This document shows positions 16,017 through 25,200 of a stretch of 29,742 bases of DNA, in pieces. The notes below the pieces were generated by a model. That model had not been told where the DNA came from, did no database searches, and saw nothing but the letters and a program-made list of their open reading frames with translations. The position numbers and the translations under genes are program-made. The DNA is taken from contig JAFGCN010000008.1 in assembly GCA_016932615.1 (NCBI GenBank), positions 1 through 29,742 on the forward strand. Direction: 5' to 3'. The first letter of the stretch is position 1, and each line of letters opens with the position of its first letter. This DNA comes from Candidatus Aenigmatarchaeota archaeon (GTDB taxonomy: Archaea; Aenigmatarchaeota; Aenigmatarchaeia; QMZS01).

Positions 16017-16963
16017 CTTTTTCCGTACCTCTCAAGCTTTTGCCGGTACAAAATATCTTCCTGCAAAATCCGCTGCCTGACAAACATGTCGGCGAGTATA
16101 CCAAATGTTAGGGTGATGAGGGATGTCAGGAAAAGAAATCCGGCGAGCATTGCTGAGCCAAGCACTCCTGTGAAATGCCCGGTCTGCAGGTAGTAAAACA
16201 TGGCCCATGCAAAAGGAAACAATGCCACAATAAATACCGCCAGGGACAGAGCCCCGAAAATAAGGATTGGGTGTGTGTCAGTGTATTTTCTAAGGACTAT
16301 CGAAATTGCCTTGAGGCCGTAGAGGTACCAGGTTTTTACCACTTTTGATTTTCCGGTTTTTCTCTTTTCTGCCACTATTGGTATTTCGGTTATTCTGAAG
16401 CATCCGTTGGCTGCACGTATTATGAACTCCTGAGTGTAAGTGAATTTTCCGAAAAGAACTGTCCTGAGGGCAACCTCCCTGGTGAACGCCCTAAAGCCGC
16501 ATTGTGTGTCGGTCAGGTCTGCCCCGGAGATTTTTCTCGTAAGCCAGGAAAAGAGGAGGTTTCCTGCTTTTTTCATGAAGGGCATTTCAGGGTTCTTGCC
16601 AAGAAACCGTGAGCCAATGACTACGTCGGTTTTTTCTTTGAGAATGGGCTCTATCAGCCGCGGAATGTCCTTTGCGCTGAACTGGCCGTCAGCGTCAGTG
16701 TTTATGATAATGTCTGCGCCCATCTCCAGCGCATTTTCAAGGCCAGTGTTGAAGGCCGAGCCCACACCACGGTTTTTTCTGTGAACCGCTATCCTACTAG
16801 CACCTGCTTTTTTCGCTGCCTTGGCAGTATCATCAGCCGAGCCATCATCTATGACCAAAATTTCAACCTTATCAATGCCTTCAATTTTGCGTGGTATCGC
16901 TCTGATCACTTTTCTAATGGATTCTTCCTCGTTAAACGCAGGAATCATCACTACAAGCTTCAT
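16013..16963 (-). CDS. dolichyl-phosphate sugar transferase, DPM1/AglJ-like GT2
   Basis: 316 residues. The GT-A domain (1-225) has AFNEEES (9-15), IDDGSADD (38-45), the metal-binding DADGQ (90-94), GSRF (117-120) and the acceptor-region block DTQCGFRAF (152-160). Two C-terminal membrane helices (about 234-258 and 268-292) follow. This is the layout of archaeal AglJ/AglK and related enzymes that load the first sugar onto dolichyl phosphate for glycan assembly. The acceptor lipid is inferred from the family. It is the first gene of the unit running down to 14158 and overlaps the epimerase by an ATGA. Its start is only 22 bp from the divergent membrane protein gene, so its promoter must overlap that gene. 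Confidence 0.88.
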   Translation of the reverse strand: MKLVVMIPAFNEEESIRKVIRAIPRKIEGIDKVEILVIDDGSADDTAKAAKKAGASRIAVHRKNRGVGSAFNTGLENALEMGADIIINTDADGQFSAKDIPRLIEPILKEKTDVVIGSRFLGKNPEMPFMKKAGNLLFSWLTRKISGADLTDTQCGFRAFTREVALRTVLFGKFTYTQEFIIRAANGCFRITEIPIVAEKRKTGKSKVVKTWYLYGLKAISIVLRKYTDTHPILIFGALSLAVFIVALFPFAWAMFYYLQTGHFTGVLGSAMLAGFLFLTSLITLTFGILADMFVRQRILQEDILYRQKLERYGKR

Positions 16964-16985
16964 AATTATCTGAGGTTATTTAGTT

Positions 16986-17609
16986 ATGAACCTTACCAGT
17001 ATCAGGGAAATTTCCTTGAACTTTTTTCTTCTTTCGCTTTTGTCATTTTTTGGCTATCTGGTTGCCCGTGAATTTTTACCGCTGGCTTATCCAGGCATGG
17101 TAGAAAAGCTTATTTGGCTTTCCTTTGCTTTTGGAATATTCACAGGGATTATATACAGCCCAACAATATATCTGGTGGTCCAAAGGATGCTGCCTAAAAT
17201 CAGCCTTATCCGGCACCATGGCAAGTTAGCCAGAGTGCTTGGCTCAGAAACCGAAAATGCCGCAAGGGTCCGCCTTAGCTGGGTCTTTCAGACACTTTTA
17301 GTCTCGTTTCTCCTGGTAATCCTTATCAGGCAGTATATCCCGTTTGCTGAAGTCATCAATGCGGGCTATCTCTTGCCTACAGTCATTTTTTTTGGAATAT
17401 TGAGCTTTGTCTATCCTCCTGGGGAAAATGTGTTCAAAAAAAGCAGACCTGTGAGATTTGATTACTGCCTTGCAGCGTTCCTTGGCATTGCAGGCATGAT
17501 TCTTGTCTGGTACAAGGTGCAGACAATGGGGCAATTGGGCTATATTATACCGATAGTATCCGGCCTGCTGATAATTCTCCTGTCTATTTTAGTTCTTGAG
17601 GAAGACTAA
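16986..17609 (+). CDS. small polytopic membrane protein, unknown function
   Basis: Not recognised. 207 residues with about six membrane helices in two groups, separated by a basic cytosolic loop (about 70-97, IRHHGKLARVLGSETENAAR) and a second basic loop near 150 (FKKSRPVRFDYC). It has no signal peptide and only a few charged residues in helices. It starts 22 bp from a divergent glycosyltransferase and ends 2 bp before the LamG protein gene, so it is cotranscribed with that surface protein. A role in the export or anchoring of its neighbour is conceivable, but no motif supports it. Confidence 0.72.
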   Translation: MNLTSIREISLNFFLLSLLSFFGYLVAREFLPLAYPGMVEKLIWLSFAFGIFTGIIYSPTIYLVVQRMLPKISLIRHHGKLARVLGSETENAARVRLSWVFQTLLVSFLLVILIRQYIPFAEVINAGYLLPTVIFFGILSFVYPPGENVFKKSRPVRFDYCLAAFLGIAGMILVWYKVQTMGQLGYIIPIVSGLLIILLSILVLEED

Positions 17610-17611
17610 TA

Positions 17612-19069
17612 ATGATTAAGCTTTTCTTTGCAGACTTTCTGGTCGTGCTGCTTATTTTGTCCCCCGCATTTGCTGACGCATCTCCGATTGACTTTTCCAG
17701 CCCGACGCCAGTGGATGGGTCGATACTAAGGTCAAGCCGAGTGGAGATAAACTCGACCCTGCAGGCGTTTGGCCTTCAGGAACTTACCCTGGAATGGGGA
17801 GGGACAAATTATACTATATATGACGATTCTCTTGTCCTGGCAATGGATTTTGATAATATGTCTGCCTGGGCAGATTTTTCTACTTACGCGAATAATGCCA
17901 CAATCCATAGCGCTTCGTGGACCGATCGGGGAAGATATGGCGGGGCAATGTGGCTTGATGGGGTGGATGATTATCTATCAGAAACGGATGTTGTTAACAC
18001 GACAGGGAGCTGGACTTATTGCGCCTGGGCAAGAAACGACAATGGCAGCATCACTGCTTCAAAGCTTCTTTTCGCAAACAGGCCCTCTCCAAATATCTTC
18101 ATGTTTTACATTGCCAACTCCTCAAACGGCACTCGGCTGAGGGTGGGGTTATGGAATCTCAAGGGAGACTCAGTAACTACTATCATGGGGGGAGAAGTTC
18201 TCCCAGTAGGAGAATATTTTCATGTGTGCTTTGGCTATGATTCCACTGACGGAAACTTTTCCATTTATGTCAACGGAAAGCCGGACGCTTCGCAGAAGTG
18301 GTTGGATATGGCGGACAGCATGACAAACACACTTTATATCGGGTATGGGTATGGCGGCACAGACCGCTACTGGCAGGGTGCGATAGATGAAATAAGAATA
18401 TTCAGCCGCTCCCTTACTGGGGAAGAGATCAGGATGATCTACCAGACAAACCTGAGGAGAATCAATGCAACAGATTGGGGATTTTATGCTAACCTCACAG
18501 ACCTGCCGGACGGGGAATATTCCTTTCGCCTTTGGGCAAGGGACGCTTCAGGCAACATAAGCCAAAGCTTGTTAAGGCACTTTTCAGTTGAGGCAACAAA
18601 TCCGCAGGTCAGTATAGGCCCAGTATCCTTTAAGACCCTTTCAGGAAGGCCGGTTCTTGCAATAATGGTGAATTCGACAGATTTGAGCCTCAATTATACA
18701 CTCATTCAGGCAGCTAATTCCACCGGGGAGATCCTTAATTCTACAGAAGTTACCGAGAACGGAAGTTTCTTGGCGGAGCTGGAAGTTCCCTATGAAAGCC
18801 AGTATATACTGACAGCAACTGCTTATGACTTGGCTGGAAACACAAACCAGAGTACCCGGGTCTACAATATGGATACTCTGGCCACTGGGGACTATTTCCT
18901 GAATGTCCTTTCCAGAAAACCAACTCTAACTATAGGGGGTTTTGCATTAACTTTAGGCATAGCTCTGCTGATTGCAGTTCTGCTCGTCTTTGCCCTCTGG
19001 AAACACAATAAAAAAGGCAGGAAGAAAAAAAAGGAAGCCGTTCTCCAGCTAAGATATACCAACAACTAA
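17612..19069 (+). CDS. LamG/concanavalin-like surface protein with Ig-like domain and C-terminal anchor
   Basis: 485 residues: signal peptide (hydrophobic 3-19, cleavage near AFADA), a LamG-type jelly roll (about 75-275), an Ig-like domain (about 328-420), one membrane helix (about 441-463) and a very basic tail (KKGRKKKKE). LamG hallmarks are FDNMSAWADFS..ANNAT, MWLDGVDDYL (113-122), YFHVCFGYD and the closing AIDEIRIFSRSLTGEEI (257-273). The Ig-like part holds LNYTLIQAANSTG and AYDLAGNTN, which recur in the giant protein at 19271-25381. LamG domains often bind carbohydrate; the ligand here is unknown. Many N-X-S/T sites occur. A purine-rich GAGGA lies about 9 bp before the ATG. It is cotranscribed with the upstream membrane protein gene. 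Confidence 0.85.
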   Translation: MIKLFFADFLVVLLILSPAFADASPIDFSSPTPVDGSILRSSRVEINSTLQAFGLQELTLEWGGTNYTIYDDSLVLAMDFDNMSAWADFSTYANNATIHSASWTDRGRYGGAMWLDGVDDYLSETDVVNTTGSWTYCAWARNDNGSITASKLLFANRPSPNIFMFYIANSSNGTRLRVGLWNLKGDSVTTIMGGEVLPVGEYFHVCFGYDSTDGNFSIYVNGKPDASQKWLDMADSMTNTLYIGYGYGGTDRYWQGAIDEIRIFSRSLTGEEIRMIYQTNLRRINATDWGFYANLTDLPDGEYSFRLWARDASGNISQSLLRHFSVEATNPQVSIGPVSFKTLSGRPVLAIMVNSTDLSLNYTLIQAANSTGEILNSTEVTENGSFLAELEVPYESQYILTATAYDLAGNTNQSTRVYNMDTLATGDYFLNVLSRKPTLTIGGFALTLGIALLIAVLLVFALWKHNKKGRKKKKEAVLQLRYTNN

Positions 19070-19270
19070 TGCCCAATTGTTTGGCGATATTTGGTTTTCA
19101 GGGTTTGGAGGTCATTTGGAAGAGAAATGCTGGGGAATGAAATCTTATCTGATAATGTGGCCTGACCAGCGTTGTTAAGGATAAGAAGTGTCAGAAGAAC
19201 ATCTATTTCAGAAACCAGGCACTATTCTTAGGTATATCTTGTTATTTATATAATACTCCCAAAATTATTG
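19070..19270 (+). promoter_or_regulatory. 200-bp spacer with TATA-like box for the giant surface protein
   Basis: The largest empty gap in this half of the window. No ORF, RNA gene or repeat was found in it. Near its end, TTATTTATATAAT (19242-19254) is a strong TATA-like box, centred about 23 bp before the ATG at 19271. This spacing predicts a transcript starting at or a few bases from the start codon, i.e. leaderless. The gene therefore has its own promoter rather than depending on readthrough from the LamG gene. Confidence 0.6.
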
Positions 19271-22200
19271 ATGGAGAGCTCCTCTTTAAGGAGATCTGGT
19301 ATTGGAAAATTTTTATCTGATAAAGATAATAAGCTAGTTTCTCTGTTTATAAGCATGCTGATTCTGTCAGTTGTTTTGCTTTCGGGCCCTGCAAACGCTA
19401 TATCCATAGGCCTTTATCCAAATGGTGCAAATGGAGGGACATACAATTACCGAATGGTTATAGACCTGCACGCAAATGACCACGTTCCACTTGACTATAT
19501 AGTAATCCACCTGGCAAACCTGAATGAATCTTCAGAAGATACCTGCTACTTTGAGTTTAATACGCTCCAATATGATACTAGCGTAAATGGTGATGTCCAG
19601 CCATGCCACATGATAAATATTACCGGGCTTGTCAACAATGCCACTTATAGCGGCGCTTATGGCTACAGCTTTGGTTATGGCACTTATGGGAACTATTCTA
19701 ACCTTAGTGGGAATAATGTTTCCTGGAATGCTGAAGGTTACAATTTCACGCCAGGGTATGGCTATGATTCATATAACCCTGCAACTTCCATGTCCGGGGA
19801 AATAACTGTGGAATTCAGTATAAACACTATAATTCCTAACGGTCCGACAGCGGGACATGAATTTGCTGTCAGGGCAGGCGTTTCCGGAATGGAGGGAGGC
19901 AGCATAAAATACAGCTTTTACAGCCAAAACGAGGCATTCTTTACAGCTCAGGGCAATATGGGTGGTGGAGGAGATAACTGGAATGATGGCCTTAGCTCAT
20001 GGAGGTCGGGTATCGTTTCGCCTTATGTTCTTATTGGAGGCGAGCCGAAAATGCTTAACTTTACGGTTTATAGGCAGGCAGGTGACCAGTCGTGCCTTGA
20101 AAACCTCACAATACATTTGCCCCATAACTTCACCTACCTTGGGAGCAACTGGACAAACTCTGTGAATTCTTCGGTATCTGCCCGTGAGGGCGCTGTTTTT
20201 TGGGAGGATAACGGGTCGGGGGGCTTTTTCTGCGGCGAGGGTCCGGTTAACTTTGCAATTTTGGTAAACACCTCTGACGGGCTTGGAAAAACTTCTTTCT
20301 TGATAGAGGCATATGCAAAGGATAATACCACAAGTAACTTCAGCAAGATGGTTTTCATTGCAACTACCTTCAACTATACCGGCTCAGTCAAGGATTCAGA
20401 GGGCAATAATCTGTCGGGAGCTGTTGCTTCAATGTACGCAGTTTCCCATAGCATGGATGGCGAAACCGTCATTGGGACATTTACCGGCCTGACTGACGAG
20501 AATGGCGAGTTTATTATCGAGAACGTGCCCGGGATGAATATTTCTTATGAGGAAGAGTATTTCGGGCCAATGGAGATATCTTACCGGCTTAGCGCTGCAA
20601 GATATAATGACAGCGAAGGCAACTATGCAATGCATATCGGCCCTTCCCTCCCAGATGTCCCTGAAATGGAGATTAAGGCCCCTTGGGGTCTTGGTAACGC
20701 AACCATTTACCTTAAGGAAGCTGTAACCTTCCATGTAAGGGCTCTTGGAAAGGACTACCGCTCGGGTCCCAATAATACTAACGAAACCTGCCCTGGACCC
20801 ACCTGCCCTCCGGAATGGACGCCTACCTTCAACCAGACCTATGTTAATTTTGATTATAACCTCAAAGACAAGAAGCTTGGCTACCCGGTCTCAAACAGCC
20901 AGGGCCAGGATTCTAACGAGCGGTGGTTTGCGGCGCCACTTGAGAGGAACTACTCTCTTATGCTTTTCCCTGATGCATCATTCCAGGTTTATGTCGACTT
21001 TGTAGATATTTCCTCTAGGTGCAATTCAACAGGGTATAACCTTAGCACCACAGGGGTGAATGCAACATGCACGATCCAGAACGGCACTTACCTGATAGAT
21101 GCTGAAATTACGGGGGACATGAACCTTACAAACATGACCGGCTCAATTAATCTGACTGATCTTGACTCATTCTGGATAGTTGCATATATGCTTGGGGCTG
21201 GCGAGATGCTCTTTGACCAGGATTCGCTTCCATTCAATATAGGTCAGATGGAAAGGTGGCCAAAGAATGACACCACCTATGACGATTCTTACAACCGGTC
21301 TGCAGGCACATATAACATATACCTTCCTGCAACCCAGGCACATTCAGATGTGCTTCTTGTGGCATATGCTTCAAAATCAGGCACTTATTACCAGGGGATC
21401 CATAAGATCTCTGTAGAGGGAATGGTTCTTCCTGAAACCATTTACAACTTCACAATGCGCGAGCTTATTAGCGGCTCTGATTACCCGATAAGCGTGAATA
21501 ATGTTTCCGGCGACTGGAACTCCACAAATGTTGTAAATACTACTGCCGTGGTTTTCAACCTTGTTGACAGCAACGGTGAGATGCTTGAGACTGAAAGCTC
21601 ATTTATAGAAACCAGGATTGATGCGGGGGAGGCAGAATACCAGAAGATGCTTAATGCTGAGAATGGAAGCTTCAGTATGGTCTTGGCAAGCGGTCAGGGC
21701 CTTGAAAAACTCACAGTTTACTCCCAGACAAGTGCCCCTCTTTCGGTGCCTGTCAGAAGCACGGTATTATCAGGAAGCGAGTCTACGGAATTCATGTCCT
21801 GCCAGAGCGGAGTCTGCAATGTTACCCTGAGGGAGTTTGAGCCGTTTGACCCCGAAACCAAACAGGCGTTGGAGGATATAAAGATGGAATTCATGATATC
21901 AAACTCCTCCTGCGATGTCCCTAATCCATCTGAGGACTGCTACCTAATGTCAGACATGAGCAAGGATGAGTTCTCCCCTCTTAAAGCCATACTTCTTGGA
22001 GACATAAGCCTTAGGATAATATTAGGCAACCTGTCAGTCCACTACATGAAAACAGACCTTATGGCTTCAGGCCCTCCTGACGCGGCATTGTCCCAGAACT
22101 TCACTGGAGATGACCTGAACGCGGCTTGGAAGTTTGGAAGCAGCGGCCCTGAAATCTACTCAGGAGTGCTTATCGGAATGCCTTACTCAGAAGCCTTGGA

Positions 22201-25200
22201 TAACATGAGCATAAGGATGTCAATTCCGGTCCTTTATGATGCGGAGTTTAATGTAATCTGGAACCGAACTGATGGGAACACCACAAGCGAGCTTGTTGGA
22301 ACCGATTACGAGGACTACCTTAATAATTCCTATGAGGAATACCTTAACGGGACAGGAGTTTACTGCTCTGAAGCAAACGAGAACCTGACCGAAGGACTTT
22401 GCTACCGGGATACTTCTACAAGGATGATCTGGATGGAGATACCTCACTTTTCAGGAGTCGGGCCTCAGGTGGTTTCATTTGATCTTCCTTCAGTAGCTCT
22501 TACATTGTCTGACCCGTCTCCCGTAAAGGCCGGAAACGTAACATTTACTGTTGACTTTAGCACGGCGATGAACACCTCCTCAAATGTTTCCGTATTAGTA
22601 AGCAATGCCTCCAGCTATAACGTGACTCCAATAGGATGGGCAAACTCCACAAGATGGACCAGCTGGTATAACTTCAACGCTTCAACTGGAGATGGAGTAT
22701 ACCAGGTTCATATTACCGGGGCAGTGGACTCTGACGGAAACCCAGTTTCAGAGGACTCCTCAAACTACTTCATCCTTGACACGACAAACCCAGCCATTTC
22801 AATTACAAGCCCTATTAACAATTCCGTCAGCAGCACACAGGTTATAGAGATAAATCTTACCCTGACAGAAGCAAACCTCGACTACACAAACATTTCCCTC
22901 ATAAATGCTTCCACGGGCATAGTGGTAAACTCGACAACAAGCACAAGCACAGGAGCTTATAGTGTTTACTTATCTGCTTACGAGGACGGCGCTTACAATA
23001 TCACTGCTGTTTCTTATGATCTGGCAGGAAATACCAACACTGTGACCACCTCAAACATTACTGTCGACGCTGAGGGGCCGAGCATTACGGTAATCTCTCC
23101 TGCAAGCGGGGCTTATCAGAACACTCTTGCAATTTCGGTCAACCTGACAGTAACTGACACCTCCCTGAACTACACAAACGTTTCTGTTTATAATTCAACC
23201 GGGGGGCTTGTTTATTCAAACTCGAGCTCTGCAAATGGAAATTACCTGCTGACCCTTTATGCTTCGGGAGAAGGCGCTTATTATATCACTGCAGTTGCCT
23301 ATGACACGTCAGGAAGGAATAGTTCAGAATCCGTAAACATTACACTTGACATTACGAGCCCTGCCGCAGCAATCTCCAGCATAAATGGCAATGCTTCTGG
23401 AGACTGGACCCGCTCAAGGACTCTTCTTGTGACTGCCACAGCAGGTGACGCCAACATTCAGTCTTGGCTGCTTTCTGCATACAACTCTACTGGAAATTTG
23501 TCTTCATCAGCAAATGGCTCAACCTCATTTGGCCCGTCAGATGTAAGCCTGATTGTGCAAAGAGACGGAAATTACAACGTGACCCTAAACGTTACTGACA
23601 GGGCCGGAAACAGCAATGTCTCTTCATTCACCATAAGGGTTGACGCGACTGCCCCTCACTTGATAACACTTACTCTAAATGCGACAATAGTTAATGTGAA
23701 TGATTCCATTGAGATAACCTGCTCAGCTTTGGATAATGTTGACGCAAATGTCTCCACAGTAAATACCTCAGTAGACACTTCAGCTCCTGGAGTATTCAGG
23801 GTTAACTGCACGGCAACTGACGACGCCGGAAACACAAACACTACCAGCGTTGGCTATGTGGTTTTGGGTGGGTCTGCTGCAATCTTAACGGAGAACGTGA
23901 CCGTGAACTCAACTGAGACAACCCTTGTCGTGCCGGAGTCAAACAATGATACCCACATCAGCGTCCCATCGGACATAACAAATGCCTCAATTGACCTGGG
24001 AATATTGCTTAATGATACCGGAACTGACCGGTATGCAATTCTTAATGGCTCGATTAATGTTTCTGCCAATACCTCAGAAGGCATTGTTGAAGTTTTCATT
24101 CCTGCAAACACTACCATTAATGGAAGCTCTGGGTGGTCTGGCGAGGTTGACCTGCCTGAGATTGCTGCTGATGGTTCTGTCACTGTGACGCCTGACAGTG
24201 GAAAGACCGCGACTGTTTCAAAAGTTGTTGAGCTGGGTTCCGGAAGCGTTCATCTAGTGTTTACAAGGGCAGTGAGGATTCTTATCCCCGGTGAGGCAGG
24301 AAAATACGCCGGATATTACAGGGACGGGACATTTACGAAAATTACTGCCACCTGCGCAAATGATTCACAGGACTCTGGCGACGCGCTTGCCTATGGAAGT
24401 GACTGCAAAATTGACTCTGGAAATGACCTTGTGGTCTGGACAAAGCACTTTACGAGTTTCGTCACATACACTCAGGCAGACTTGCCGGGAAGTCCATCGA
24501 GCGGCCCAAGAAGTTCTTCTGTAACCGGTACGAGTAGTGGGTACTGGTATGGAACCCACACAGTCTCTAAAGAGAGTATGGCTGCCGGTTACACGACAAT
24601 TCTTCGTTACCGGCACCGGCTTAAGCTGAATATCTCTGATGAAGTGCATTATGTTGGGGTTGTGAACACAACAACTGAGATGGCAATTTTGAATGTTTCA
24701 AGTGACCCGATCCAAGTGATTTTGCCCATTGGCGATGATGCAAAGATTGACCTTGATGGCGATTATTACTATGACCTTTACATAAAGCTTAACGGGATAG
24801 AAGCGACGACTACAAATATTACCCTTAAGGAAATCCACGAGTACTTTGGCGCTTCCGGTGGGACTGTTGCAAACACAACTCCGCAGGTACAGCCAGAGGA
24901 GAAGCCGCCAATTTATGGAGGTCCGAAGGTCGATTCTTGCAGGTCAGGTGCGCACAGATGCATTGATAGTGAGTTTCAGGAATGCCGGGCGGGCACTTGG
25001 GTGACAGTAGAGCTTTGCATTGGTGGATGTGATTCTTCGGGCAATGGCTGCGTTTCTGTCAACAGAGCGCCGGAAAGCCAGCCTGCCTGGGGAGCTTTCG
25101 CACTTGTGTTGCTGCTTCTTGCAGTTGCACTAGTGCTGGTGATTTCAAAGCGCCCAAAGGTTTCGGAGAAGCATACTGAGCACCACCCACAGATAACCCA

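Noticed and set aside
19070-19270. Small RNA or tRNA gene in the spacer
   Set aside because: No cloverleaf, conserved T-loop sequence or strong hairpin could be found by eye.
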